DNA from: Gordonia amarae NBRC 15530
GTDB lineage: Bacteria; Actinomycetota; Actinomycetes; Mycobacteriales; Mycobacteriaceae
Assembly (NCBI RefSeq): GCF_000241345.1
Contig: NZ_BAED01000052.1
Span: forward strand, 29,442 to 93,441
Reading direction: 5' to 3'
DNA: 64,000 nucleotides
Shown: positions 49,660-58,206 of the stretch, piece after piece
Position numbering within the stretch: position 1 is the first letter of the stretch
How the letters are laid out: each line of letters begins with the position of its first letter
The notes under the pieces: model-generated
The model's database searches: none
What the model was told of the DNA's origin: nothing
The model's input: only the letters and a program-made list of their open reading frames with translations
Translations under genes and position numbers: made by a program

Positions 49660-49781
49660 ACCCGTGCTGTCATACCCCGAAATCCTTGCCGGCGGGAATC
49701 GGCACTCTCTGACTCGCGATGCCTCGGGGTCACCAGGATTTGAGAATTGAATTCGTCATTTCAGGAAACCCAATAGTTAAC

Positions 49782-49816
49782 GTTTGATTGTCAAACTCTC
49801 CTATTCCGTACATACT
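49782..49816 (+). promoter_or_regulatory. Putative promoter with overlapping dyad for paralogue 6
   Basis: TTGTCA (49788-49793) and CATACT (49811-49816) are separated by 17 bp, a plausible sigma70-type pair. The dyad gtttga-ttg-tcaaac (49782-49796, perfect arms) covers the -35, consistent with a repressor operator. It lies in an AT-rich gap (49735-49860) and 112 bp before the start of paralogue 6. Confidence 0.5.
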
Positions 49817-49927
49817 GTTTCCAGTGAGTTCGGAAGCGGACGTATTGCCCTCCGGCACGCGATTGACGTCACCTGTGACATGGCGTGACCACCGTTTCAG
49901 GCTGTGACTCGGCGATGGGGGGCGTTT

Positions 49928-51553
49928 ATGGTGCGGCATGGTGGTGACCGTCGGCGCGGCGGCTCGCATGGTGAGGGTGGGCGCGGCGGTGCCACGATCA
50001 GGGTCGCGACTGCGGTGGCGCTCGTGGCGATCCTGGCCGGCGGTGTGGTGCTGTGGCGCGACGTCGCCGACGGTTGCGGCGGGAACCGCACCGGCATCGC
50101 CGTCGCGGCCGATCCGACTATCGCCACGACGCTGCGGTCTGTTGCCGAGAAAGCTTCGGATACTTCGTGTTTCGACTACTCAGTCGAGGCGGTGGAAGGT
50201 GGCCGGATTCCCGCACTGCTCACCGGGGGCAAAGACATCCCCGATCTCTGGGTGGCCGACTCGCAGCACCGTGCGCGCCGCGTCCTCGCCCAGGTCCGGC
50301 TCGGATCCGGCGCCGTCGTCGGATCGCTGGCGACCACACCCGCGGTGGTCGCGAGCACCCAGACCGTCTCGGAGGATTCGTGGGTGGACGTGATGAACCT
50401 GCCGGACCTGAACATCGGTAATCCGGCGTCCTCGTCGCTGGCGGACGCGCCGATCATCGGTGCGCTGGGAGCGCCCGGCGCCGACAAGCTGAACAAGCGG
50501 ACGCTGATGCTGGCGATGGCCGAGATGGCGAGTCGGCGCAACGACGCGGGGGCGACCGAGGACAGTGAGCAGGGGCGGCTGAAACTGGCCGACACGTCGA
50601 CGGTGCATGTGGTGACCTCCGAGCAGCAGTACCTGGAGTTCCTGCGCGGCCATGCGGGGACGCGGTTGCAGGCGACCACTCCCGCGACCGGCACGGTCCT
50701 CATCGACTACCCGCTGGTCAATACCTCGAAAGCGCACCGCGACCGGACCGCCGAGGCCGCCGCGGCCCTGGTGCGCACCGCCGGTTCGGGCGCGGGCCAG
50801 AAGATTCTCGGCGCCGCGGGCTTCCGGAACCCGGACGGCACCGGCGTCGGCGAGCCGGTCAAGGCGCTGACGGTCGACGCGACCAAGCTCGACAAGGCGC
50901 TCGACCAGTGGTTCGAGCTGAACCTGCCCACGCGCACGATCATGGCGATCGACACGTCGGGCTCGATGCAGTCGCCCGCCGGGAACTCGACTCGGGCCGC
51001 ACTGCTCACCGATGCCGTCGTCGGAGCCTTCGCGCTGATACCGCGCAACGGCGTGGTCGGCATGTGGATCTTCGGGATTGACAAGGGCGGCATCGGCACC
51101 GATTGGAACGAACTCGTCCCGTCCCGCCGCCTCGACGAGAAGGTGGGCGACGTGATGCAGCGAGACATGCTGATCACCGGGGTGCGGAAGGCGATGACCA
51201 CCCAACTCGGCGGTGGCACGGGCCTGTACGACACCATCCTGGCGGGCTACAAGAAGGCGCTCGCAGACTACGACCCCAACTACTCCAACACCTTCACCGT
51301 GCTGACCGACGGCCGCAACGAGGACTCGCGCAGCATCTCGCTCGACGATCTGGTCAAGCAGCTCAAGGCGCTCACCGACCCCGGGCGTCCGGTGCGGATC
51401 GTGGCGATGGGCATCTCCGAGGATGCCGACGCCGAGTCACTGACCAAGATCACCGACGTCACCGGCGGTGCCACCTTCGTGGCGACCGACCCGGGCAAAA
51501 TCAAGACGATCTTCGACGACGCGGCCCGGACCCGGCTCATGAACGCCTCCTGA
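49928..51553 (+). CDS. Membrane-anchored substrate-binding + VWA domain protein, paralogue 6 (dispersed copy)
   Basis: 541 aa. It starts MVRHGGDRRRGGSHGEGG, then the helix VATAVALVAILAGGVVLW. Cysteines are in DGCGGNRT and DTSCFDYSV. PDLWVADSQHRARRV is kept. The MIDAS is DTSGSM, GGGTGLYD and LTDGRNED, all intact. It is closest to paralogue 5, sharing the MVRH start and long identical stretches of the VWA domain (ILAGYKK, YDPNYSNTFTVLTDGRNED). ATG 49928 follows GGGGGG at about 8 bp. It is 10 kb from the tandem cluster, beyond the glutamine synthetase and copper genes, and 75 bp before a tRNA gene. Confidence 0.8.
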   Translation: MVRHGGDRRRGGSHGEGGRGGATIRVATAVALVAILAGGVVLWRDVADGCGGNRTGIAVAADPTIATTLRSVAEKASDTSCFDYSVEAVEGGRIPALLTGGKDIPDLWVADSQHRARRVLAQVRLGSGAVVGSLATTPAVVASTQTVSEDSWVDVMNLPDLNIGNPASSSLADAPIIGALGAPGADKLNKRTLMLAMAEMASRRNDAGATEDSEQGRLKLADTSTVHVVTSEQQYLEFLRGHAGTRLQATTPATGTVLIDYPLVNTSKAHRDRTAEAAAALVRTAGSGAGQKILGAAGFRNPDGTGVGEPVKALTVDATKLDKALDQWFELNLPTRTIMAIDTSGSMQSPAGNSTRAALLTDAVVGAFALIPRNGVVGMWIFGIDKGGIGTDWNELVPSRRLDEKVGDVMQRDMLITGVRKAMTTQLGGGTGLYDTILAGYKKALADYDPNYSNTFTVLTDGRNEDSRSISLDDLVKQLKALTDPGRPVRIVAMGISEDADAESLTKITDVTGGATFVATDPGKIKTIFDDAARTRLMNAS

Positions 51554-51627
51554 CCACCACCGATACGGGCGGACTCGGCGCCCGAGGTGATGAAGTACAC
51601 TTGCCGCTGTCGGCGACCGCCGGCCCC

Positions 51628-51700
51628 GCTCTCGTAGCTCAGGGGATAGAGCACGGCTCTCCTAAAGCCGGTGTCGCAGGTTCGAATCCTGCCGGGAGCA
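51628..51700 (+). tRNA. tRNA-Arg (anticodon CCT)
   Basis: The acceptor stem GCTCTCG (51628-51634) pairs with CGGGAGC (51693-51699) with one G-T wobble. The D-arm contains AGCTCAGGGGATAGAGC. The anticodon stem is CGGCT/AGCCG with loop CTCCTAA, anticodon CCT at 51661-51663, reading AGG. The T-arm GGTTCGAATCC is canonical. CCA is not encoded. The tRNA lies between paralogue 6 and an SDR gene; tRNA genes are common integration points, but no integrase or att repeat was seen. Confidence 0.93.
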
Positions 51701-51855
51701 CAGTGACATCCTCGCCGGCCTCCGGCCGGTGTGCGCTTACCGTGTGTGGACAATATCTACGCAGGCGCACCCCCAAGGCCATGCCAGGAGTACTCAAAGG
51801 CCATGCCCGGAGCGCTCATGACCCTGCGGGGGCAGCACGCAGTATGTTTGTGCGC

Positions 51856-52665
51856 ATGAGCACAGAGATCGTCCTCGTCACGGGTGCGTCCAGCGGGATC
51901 GGGGCCGCCGTCGCGCGGGAGTTCGTGGCGCGTGGGCACACCGTGTACGGCACCAGCCGCAATCCCGAGGCAGTCGCGGATCCGGTGCCGGGCGTCACCT
52001 ATGTGCGCCTGGACAACTCCGACTACGCCACCGCAGACGCCGCAGTCGAGACGATCGGGCGTATCGACATCCTCATCAACAATGCCGGCGAGTCGCAGGC
52101 CGGGGCCCTCGAGGACACGCCGATGGAGGCGATCGAGGACCTGTTCACCAAGAACGTCTTCGGTCCTGTCGCCCTCACCAAGGCGGTGCTGCCGGGGATG
52201 CGGGAACGCCGGCACGGCACCGTCGTGATGGTGGGGTCGATGCTCGCGAGCTTCCCGGTGGCGTTCCGGTCGACGTACTCGGCGGCGAAGGCGGCGCTGA
52301 AGGCGTTCGCGCTGGCCACCCGTCGTGAGGTGGCGCCGTACGGGATCCGCATGATCAGCTTCGAACCCGGCACCATCGCCACCGGCATCGGCGGCCGGCG
52401 CAGCGTCCACATCGGCGAGAACTCCCCGTACGCCGGCGACTACGCCACCGTCGCCGCGGCCACCGCCGAGAACGAACAGTCCGGCATCACCGCGCAGGCG
52501 ACCGCGGAGGCGATTGTCGACGCCGCGCTGGCCGAACATCCGAAACCGTTCTACGCCAAGGGAAGTTCGGCACCGCTGGTTTTCCTGGCCCGGCGCCTCG
52601 TGCCGCGTGAGGTGATCCTGGCACTGACCGCCCGCAAGCACGGCCTGCCCTGGATCAAGCTGTGA
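51856..52665 (+). CDS. Short-chain dehydrogenase/reductase
   Basis: 269-aa classical SDR. The NAD(P) site is VLVTGASSGIGAAVA (about residues 5-19), NNAG appears as ILINNAGESQAG, and the catalytic Ser and Tyr/Lys are in VMVGSMLAS and YSAAKAALKAF. The C-terminus is extended by a segment ending RRLVPREVILALTARKHG, seen in SDRs acting on lipids or steroids. ATG 51856 is the likely start; ATG 51844 adds four residues. The stop overlaps the GTG of cobF (GTGA), so translation is coupled, although no functional link to cobalamin synthesis is evident. Confidence 0.85.
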   Translation: MSTEIVLVTGASSGIGAAVAREFVARGHTVYGTSRNPEAVADPVPGVTYVRLDNSDYATADAAVETIGRIDILINNAGESQAGALEDTPMEAIEDLFTKNVFGPVALTKAVLPGMRERRHGTVVMVGSMLASFPVAFRSTYSAAKAALKAFALATRREVAPYGIRMISFEPGTIATGIGGRRSVHIGENSPYAGDYATVAAATAENEQSGITAQATAEAIVDAALAEHPKPFYAKGSSAPLVFLARRLVPREVILALTARKHGLPWIKL

Positions 52666-53447
52666 GCGTTCCGGTCACCCTCCGGGTCATCGGCATCGGT
52701 CCGGGCGGCCCCGAACATGTCACCTTCGCCGCCGCCGACGCGATGGTCGGTGTCGACGCATTCCTGTTCCTGGACAAGGGATCCGCCAAACAATCACTGC
52801 TCGACGCCCGGCGGGAGATTCTCGATCGGTATGCGCCGCAGGGCTATCGGATGATCGAGATCGCCGACCCGCCCCGTGACCGCAACCCCGCCGACTACGC
52901 CGCCGAGGTGCGTCGCTGGCACTCTGCGCGGGCATCGGCCATCGAACAGGTGCTGCTCGAGGACGTCGGCGAAGGCGGGGTGGCCGCGTTCCTGGTGTGG
53001 GGCGACCCGGCCCTCTACGACAGCACCCTGCGGATCGTCGACGACCTCACCGCACGCGGCGTGCTCGCCCCCGAGGTCACCGTGATCCCCGGAGTCACCA
53101 GCATCAGCGCATTGACCGCGGCACACCGGATTCCGCTCAACCGGATCGGCGAACCCATCCACATCACCACCGGCCGGCTGCTCGCGAGCACCCCGGACGG
53201 TGCTTCCGGCAATCAGGTGGTGATGCTCGACTCGTACCTGACGTTCACCGAGACCGCCGACCCCGACGACGAGATCTGGTGGGGCGCCTACGTGGGCACC
53301 GCCGACGAGATCCTGATCAGCGGCCGCGTCGCCGACGTGGCGGAGGAGATCGCCGAAACCCGGTCCAGGGCGCGGGAATCAATCGGCTGGTTGATGGATG
53401 TGTATCTGCTGCGCAAGAATACGCGGTCACCAGATCTCGGCGAGTGA
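52662..53447 (+). CDS. cobF: Precorrin-6A synthase (deacetylating)
   Basis: 261-aa tetrapyrrole methylase. It methylates C-1 of precorrin-5 with loss of acetate in aerobic cobalamin biosynthesis, using S-adenosylmethionine. LRVIGIGPGGPEHVTFAAADAM is the family start (residues 7-28, in two parts), followed by VDAFLFLDKG, ADPPRDRNP (a CobF-specific stretch), FLVWGDPALYDSTLRI and VIPGVTSISALTAAHRIPLNRIG around 140-165. The GTG start overlaps the SDR stop. No other cobalamin genes are in the window, as is common for cobF in mycolate actinobacteria. The 3' end overlaps the convergent phosphatase by 21 bp. Confidence 0.93.
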   Translation: MSVPVTLRVIGIGPGGPEHVTFAAADAMVGVDAFLFLDKGSAKQSLLDARREILDRYAPQGYRMIEIADPPRDRNPADYAAEVRRWHSARASAIEQVLLEDVGEGGVAAFLVWGDPALYDSTLRIVDDLTARGVLAPEVTVIPGVTSISALTAAHRIPLNRIGEPIHITTGRLLASTPDGASGNQVVMLDSYLTFTETADPDDEIWWGAYVGTADEILISGRVADVAEEIAETRSRARESIGWLMDVYLLRKNTRSPDLGE

Positions 53448-54194
53448 GGCGAGCATGTCCTCGCGCAGTTCGCTGCGGCAGATGACGAAATCCGGCATGT
53501 ACGGATACGGCTGGTTGTAGACGATCGGGGTGCCGTCGAGCCGGCTGCAATGCAGGCCCGCGGCCAGCGCCACCCCGACGGGCGCGCAGTTGTCCCACTC
53601 GTACTGGCCGCCCGCGTGCACGTAGGCGTCGGCCTCGCCGGTCACCACCGCCATCGCCTTGGCGCCGGCCGAACCGATCGGGATCGGGTTCAGCTTGAGC
53701 TCGCGCGAGACCCACGACACCTCGTACGAGGCGTACCGCGACGTCGCGAGCCTGCCGCTGAGCGGTCCGGTGGTGGTCTCGACGGTGTCGGACCGGAACA
53801 CCCGTCCCTTGGCCGGCAACGACACCGCGGCGTGCGTGATCTTCCCGCCCTCGGTCAGTGCCACATGCACGGCCCACTCGTCGCTGCCGGAGGCGAACTG
53901 ACGGGTGCCGTCGAGCGGGTCGATGATCCACACCCGCTCGGCCGTCGCGCGGTCGCCGACGTCGGCCGCCTCCTCCGACAGCACCGCGTCGGCGGGGCGA
54001 TGGCGGGCCAGCACGCTCGCGATCCACGCCTGGGCCATCGTGTCGCCGACATCACCGAGGTGCCGCCCCGACAACAGGTCGCCGTGCCGGACCCCGAGCA
54101 GGATCTCACCCGCACCCTCGGCGATGCGGGCGGCGAGTTCGGCATCGGAGAAGCCTGAACCGTGGAGGCCGGACCCGGAATAGTCGGAGCGCAT
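53427..54194 (-). CDS. cysQ: Inositol monophosphatase-family phosphatase (CysQ-like)
   Basis: 255-aa Mg-dependent phosphatase of the IMPase/FBPase superfamily. Metal-binding motifs: SEEAADVGD, WIIDPLDGTRQFASG and the C-terminal YEWDNCAPVGVALAAG. It resembles M. tuberculosis CysQ (Rv2131c), which hydrolyses 3'-phosphoadenosine-5'-phosphate, regulating sulfate assimilation, and can also act on inositol phosphates and fructose bisphosphate. The IDPLDGT motif followed by RQFASGSDEWAVHVAL favours CysQ over SuhB. ATG 54194 starts MRSDYSGSG. It overlaps cobF at the 3' end and diverges from the glycosylase gene with a 26-bp gap. Confidence 0.85.
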   Translation of the reverse strand: MRSDYSGSGLHGSGFSDAELAARIAEGAGEILLGVRHGDLLSGRHLGDVGDTMAQAWIASVLARHRPADAVLSEEAADVGDRATAERVWIIDPLDGTRQFASGSDEWAVHVALTEGGKITHAAVSLPAKGRVFRSDTVETTTGPLSGRLATSRYASYEVSWVSRELKLNPIPIGSAGAKAMAVVTGEADAYVHAGGQYEWDNCAPVGVALAAGLHCSRLDGTPIVYNQPYPYMPDFVICRSELREDMLASLAEIW

Positions 54195-54220
54195 CCACTA
54201 ACTAGAGCACACTGGTGGGT

Positions 54221-55123
54221 ATGCCCGAACTTCCCGAGGTCGGTGCGATCGCCGCTTTTCTCGACGACCGTATCGCCGGCCTGCCCATCCGCCGCGTCGA
54301 CGTCGCCTCGCTCGCCGTGCTCAAGACCGCCGACCCGCCCTACACGGCGCTCACCGGCCGGACGGTTCTGTCGGTGGGCCGGATCGGCAAATACCTGCTC
54401 ATCCGGACCGTCCCCGCCGACGACGCCGACGCATCCGACGACGACGAGAACGCCGTGATCTACCTGGTCATCCACCTGTCCCGGGCGGGCTGGCTGCGCT
54501 GGAGCGAGAAACTCTCGCAGGTGCCGCCGAAACCGGGCGGCAAGGGGCCCATAGCGCTGCGCGTGCACTGCGGCCTGCCGGGGGAGGGTTTCGACGTCAC
54601 CGAGGCGGGCACCCAGAAACGCCTGGCGGTGTGGGTGGTGCGTGACCCGAAGGACGTCGACCGGATCGCCACACTGGGTCCCGATGCCCTCGGTCTGGGC
54701 CGCGAGAAGTTCGGCGAGATCCTCGCCGGATCGCACGCCCGCATCAAGAACCTGCTCACCGACCAGCGCGTCATCGCCGGCATTGGCAACGCCTACTCCG
54801 ACGAGATCCTGCACGTGGCCAGGCTGTCACCGTTCGCGAACGCCGACACCCTCGACGAGGTCAAGGTCGACGGCCTGTACGCGGCGCTGCGGTCGGTGCT
54901 CACCGACGCCGTCACCCGCCTCGACGAGGCGTCGGTGGCGACGATGAAATCGGAGAAGCGGACGGGGCTGCGGGTGCATGCCCGCACCGGACTGCCGTGC
55001 CCCGAATGCGGCGACACCGTCCGCGAGGTGTCGTTCGCCGACCGGTCGTTCCAGTACTGCCCGACCTGCCAGACGGGCGGCAAGGTGCTCGCCGACCGCA
55101 GGATGTCCCGGCTCCTCAAATAA
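54221..55123 (+). CDS. Fpg/Nei-family DNA glycosylase/AP lyase
   Basis: 300-aa base-excision repair enzyme. The ATG at 54221 puts the catalytic proline at position 2 (MPELPEVGAIAAFL), as the mechanism needs. The conserved lysine is in GRIGKYLLI, and the H2TH domain has LLTDQRVIAGIGNAYSDEIL. The C-terminal zinc finger is complete (CPECGDTVREVSFADRSFQ then CPTCQT). The acidic insertion ADDADASDDDE near residue 66 is unusual. M. tuberculosis Rv0944 at this place is a short remnant, as I recall, so this is the full-length form. Whether it removes oxidised purines or pyrimidines is not decided. Confidence 0.9.
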   Translation: MPELPEVGAIAAFLDDRIAGLPIRRVDVASLAVLKTADPPYTALTGRTVLSVGRIGKYLLIRTVPADDADASDDDENAVIYLVIHLSRAGWLRWSEKLSQVPPKPGGKGPIALRVHCGLPGEGFDVTEAGTQKRLAVWVVRDPKDVDRIATLGPDALGLGREKFGEILAGSHARIKNLLTDQRVIAGIGNAYSDEILHVARLSPFANADTLDEVKVDGLYAALRSVLTDAVTRLDEASVATMKSEKRTGLRVHARTGLPCPECGDTVREVSFADRSFQYCPTCQTGGKVLADRRMSRLLK

Positions 55124-55128
55124 CACTT

Positions 55129-55144
55129 CTTACCAGTCGGTAAG
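55129..55144. promoter_or_regulatory. TetR-type palindrome before the SDR gene
   Basis: cttacc-agtc-ggtaag: perfect 6-bp arms with a 4-bp centre, 6 bp after the glycosylase stop and 8 bp before the SDR start. TetR-family operators in this order often read TTACC-N4-GGTAA. The position would let a repressor block transcription or translation of the SDR gene specifically. Confidence 0.55.
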
Positions 55145-55152
55145 ATCGCTGC

Positions 55153-55896
55153 ATGACCACCCGCCAGAAGATCCTCATCACCGGCGCCAGCTCCGGCCTC
55201 GGCGAAGGCATGGCCCGCCGCTACGCCGCTCAGGGCCGATCCCTCGCCCTCGCCGCCCGGCGCATCGACCGCCTCGACGAGCTCGCCGCCGAGCTGCGGC
55301 CGACCGCCGCACAGGTCGCCGTCAGCGAACTCGACGTCACCGACGTCGAGACCGTGCCGGTCGTCTTCCGCAAGCTGCGCGACGAGCTCGGCGGCCTCGA
55401 CCGCGTCATCGTCAACGCGGGCCTGGGCAAGGGCGCCCCGATGGGAACGGGCAAGGCCCACGCCAACATCGAGACCGTGCAGACCAACCTGATCGGTGGC
55501 ATCGCGCAGATCGAGGCGGCGCTGGAGATCTTCCGCGAACAGAACCACGGCCATCTCGTGCTCGTCAGTTCGATCGCCGGTGTGCGCGGCCAGCCGAAGG
55601 CGCAGACCGCCTACTCGGCGTCGAAGGCCGGTCTGACCGCCATCGGCGAAGGCCTGCAGACCGAGTTCGCCGGCAAACCCATCACGGTGTCGGTGGTCGC
55701 GCCCGGCTACATCGAGACCGCCATCAACCGCGGCGTCGACACCAAGCTGAAGGCCGACCTCGACAGCGGCGTCGACGCTCTGGTCAAGGCCATCGACAAC
55801 GAGAAGCGGTGGGCACCCGTCCCGGCCTGGCCGTGGGTGCCGATCGCCTCAGCCCTACGCCACCTCCCGCAGTCGATCACCCGCTACCTGGGCTGA
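55153..55896 (+). CDS. Short-chain dehydrogenase/reductase (Rv0945-like)
   Basis: 247-aa classical SDR: ILITGASSGLGEGMARRYA for the cofactor, VIVNAGLGKGAPMG, the catalytic Ser in LVSSIAGVRG and YSASKAGLTAIGEGL for Tyr/Lys. VSVVAPGYIETAIN is the usual PG motif. The C-terminus is hydrophobic (WPWVPIASALRHLP), suggesting membrane association. ATG 55153 is 29 bp after the glycosylase gene, with the operator-like palindrome in between. It matches Rv0945 in order and type. The substrate is unknown. Confidence 0.87.
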   Translation: MTTRQKILITGASSGLGEGMARRYAAQGRSLALAARRIDRLDELAAELRPTAAQVAVSELDVTDVETVPVVFRKLRDELGGLDRVIVNAGLGKGAPMGTGKAHANIETVQTNLIGGIAQIEAALEIFREQNHGHLVLVSSIAGVRGQPKAQTAYSASKAGLTAIGEGLQTEFAGKPITVSVVAPGYIETAINRGVDTKLKADLDSGVDALVKAIDNEKRWAPVPAWPWVPIASALRHLPQSITRYLG

Positions 55897-55923
55897 CCCA
55901 ACCCGAGAAATGGTGCGGCAGGC

Positions 55924-57606
55924 TCAGGCCTCGCGGCCGCGGTGGCGGCGGTACCAGCGGACCAGCTCGTCGGTGGACGAATCCCCTTGGGCCGGTGGGG
56001 CCGCCGTATCGGTGATCACGCCCAGCAGTTCCTTGGCCTGGGTCTTGCCGAGTTCGACACCCCACTGGTCGAACGGGTTGATGCCCCAGATCATGCCCTC
56101 GACGAACACCTGATGCTCGTACAGGGCGATGAGCTGGCCCACGACCGACGGCGTGAGCTCCGGCGCCAGGATCGACGTCGACGGTCGGTTGCCGGGCATC
56201 ACCTTGTGCGCCACCACATGTGGGTCCACACCCTCGGCGGCGATCTCGTCGGCGGTCTTGCCGAAGGCGAGCACCTTGGTCTGGGCGAAGTAGTTGCTCA
56301 TCAGCAGATCGTGCATCGAGCCCGCGTCGGCGTCGACGATGTCGTCGGTGGGCTGGGCGAACCCGATGAAGTCCGACGGCACGATCCGGGTGCCCTGATG
56401 CAGGAGCTGGTAGAAGGCGTGCTGGCCGTTGGTTCCCGGCTCGCCCCAGAAGATCTCACCGGTGTCGGTGGTGACGCGGTGCCCGTGCGCGGTCACCGAC
56501 TTGCCATTGGACTCCATGGTGAGCTGCTGCAGGTAGGCGGCGAAGCGCGCCAGATCGTTGGAGTAGGGCAGCACCACCCGCGACTGCATATCCCAGAAGT
56601 TGGCGTACCACAGGCCGATCAGGCCCAGAATGACCGGCGCGTTCCGCTCCAGCGGCTGGGTGCGGAAATGCTCGTCGACAACGTGGAAACCGGCGAGGAA
56701 CTCGGCGAACCGCCCCTTGCCGACGGCCGCCATCACCGACAGGCCGATCGCCGAATCCACCGAGTACCGGCCGCCCACCCAGTCCCAGAATCCGAACATG
56801 TTGGCCGTGTCGATGCCGAACGCCGACACCTTGTCGGCGTTGGTGGACACGGCGACGAAATGCTTGGCGACGGCGTCAGCGGCGTCGGTGCCGAGCTGGT
56901 CGAGCAGCCACGTGCGGGCGGCGGCCGCATTGGTGAGTGTTTCCAGGGTGCCGAACGTCTTGGACGCGACGATGAACAGCGTGGTGGAGGCGTCGAGACC
57001 GGCCAGCGTGCCCACCAGGTCGGCGGGGTCGACGTTGGAGACGAAATGGCAACGCGGGCCGTCTGCGTAATGCCGGAGTGCCTGGTACACCATGGCCGGA
57101 CCGAGGTCGGAGCCACCGATGCCGATGTTGACGACGTCGGTGATCTGTTTGCCGGTGTGGCCCTTCCATTCGCCGCTGCGCAACCGGTCGGTGAACTCGC
57201 CCATCGCGGTCAGCACCTCGTGCACGTCGGCCACCACGTTCTGGCCGTCGACGGTCAGCTGCGCGTCGGCGGGCAACCGCAGCGCGGTGTGCAGCACGGC
57301 CCGGTCCTCGGAAGTGTTGATGTGCCTGCCCGCGAACATGTCATCGCGCAGATCCTCCAGCCCCACCTCGCGGGCCAGGCTCATCAGCAGTTCGAGCGTT
57401 TCGCGCAGCACCCGGTGCTTGGAATAGTCGATATGCAGGTCGCCCACGTCGACCGTGAGTTCGGTGCCGCGCGCGGGATCGACCGCGAACACCTCCCGCA
57501 GGTGCATGGCGAACACATGGGGCTGGTGGGCGGCGAGCGCCTGCCATGACTGTGTCGCTGTGATGTCGTCGTTGCCAGTGCCGATGAACCCGGAGACCTC
57601 ACTCAT
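55924..57606 (-). CDS. pgi: Glucose-6-phosphate isomerase
   Basis: 560-aa Pgi converting glucose 6-phosphate and fructose 6-phosphate. Signature motifs: [19 protein letters not shown] (phosphate site), the [15 protein letters not shown] segment (PGI signature 1 region, preceded by FWDWV), [19 protein letters not shown] (catalytic Glu), and the C-terminal [17 protein letters not shown] (signature 2, catalytic Lys). Length matches bacterial large-form Pgi. ATG 57606; upstream there is a short dyad ctact-ggtc-agtag (57652-57665) that may be regulatory. It is convergent with the SDR gene and downstream of the chorismate mutase gene on the same strand. Confidence 0.95.
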   Translation of the reverse strand: MSEVSGFIGTGNDDITATQSWQALAAHQPHVFAMHLREVFAVDPARGTELTVDVGDLHIDYSKHRVLRETLELLMSLAREVGLEDLRDDMFAGRHINTSEDRAVLHTALRLPADAQLTVDGQNVVADVHEVLTAMGEFTDRLRSGEWKGHTGKQITDVVNIGIGGSDLGPAMVYQALRHYADGPRCHFVSNVDPADLVGTLAGLDASTTLFIVASKTFGTLETLTNAAAARTWLLDQLGTDAADAVAKHFVAVSTNADKVSAFGIDTANMFGFWDWVGGRYSVDSAIGLSVMAAVGKGRFAEFLAGFHVVDEHFRTQPLERNAPVILGLIGLWYANFWDMQSRVVLPYSNDLARFAAYLQQLTMESNGKSVTAHGHRVTTDTGEIFWGEPGTNGQHAFYQLLHQGTRIVPSDFIGFAQPTDDIVDADAGSMHDLLMSNYFAQTKVLAFGKTADEIAAEGVDPHVVAHKVMPGNRPSTSILAPELTPSVVGQLIALYEHQVFVEGMIWGINPFDQWGVELGKTQAKELLGVITDTAAPPAQGDSSTDELVRWYRRHRGREA

Positions 57607-57717
57607 GGACCCAGCCTAGGTGGTGGACGGCTCACTCGCGCGGGCGCGGCACTACTGGTCAGTAGGGGAAAGGCAGGCGAATTGCCGGATTCCCGTGCCG
57701 GTGCGTCCGGGTGCGCG

Positions 57718-58068
57718 TCAGCGGCCGAGCGGGCCCCGGCCGAGGCGCAGCAGCAGCATCGCCAGGGTGTGACCCTCCTGGCCGAGATCGCTGAACCGGT
57801 CGAGGACCTTCACCTCACGCGAATGCACCAGCCGCGGACCACCCGAGGCCATCCGGGCCGCACCGATCTTCTTGGACACAGCCGACCGGCGCTTGACCGC
57901 GGCCAGGATGACTGCGTCCATCCGGTCGATCTCCTGCCGCAGCACGTTGATGTCGTCGGGAAGGTCGGCCACCTCGCTGCCCAGGTTATAGGCCGCCGGG
58001 TCGAAGGGGACGCCGCTGTCGGCGGCGGAATCGTCAGCGGGTCCGGAAGCGCTGGGGGTGTCGGTCAC
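57718..58068 (-). CDS. Chorismate mutase (AroQ-delta type, Rv0948c-like)
   Basis: 116-aa intracellular chorismate mutase making prephenate for Phe/Tyr synthesis. The core helix has INVLRQEIDRMDAVILAAVKRRSAVSKKIG (about residues 40-69), with R45, the R/K pair and the VKVLDRFSDLGQEG region typical of the small mycobacterial enzyme, which is activated by complex formation with DAHP synthase through its C-terminal LLRLGRGPLGR; that tail is present. An N-terminal Asp/Ser-rich extension is disordered. Start GTG 58068, 138 bp from the divergent helicase gene. Confidence 0.9.
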   Translation of the reverse strand: MTDTPSASGPADDSAADSGVPFDPAAYNLGSEVADLPDDINVLRQEIDRMDAVILAAVKRRSAVSKKIGAARMASGGPRLVHSREVKVLDRFSDLGQEGHTLAMLLLRLGRGPLGR

Positions 58069-58206
58069 GCCGCTGATTTTGCCACGTCCCGCGCACAGCT
58101 CGCCGCCGGAGTCGACCGTGGCCGCCGCCCGGGCGTGCCGGATGGGCGGCGATGAGAACTATGTCCGAAATCGCTTGTCGCAGGCGCCCGGTAACCTTGA
58201 TTGACG

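Noticed and set aside
30450..51553. VWA genes as part of a MoxR-VWA metal-insertion or chelatase system, or a phage/ICE
   Set aside because: There is no AAA+ MoxR ATPase, chelatase subunit, integrase, relaxase or phage structural gene in the window.
51628..51760. tRNA-Arg as an integration site of a genomic island
   Set aside because: No repeat of the tRNA 3' end and no integrase gene was found in the surrounding sequence.
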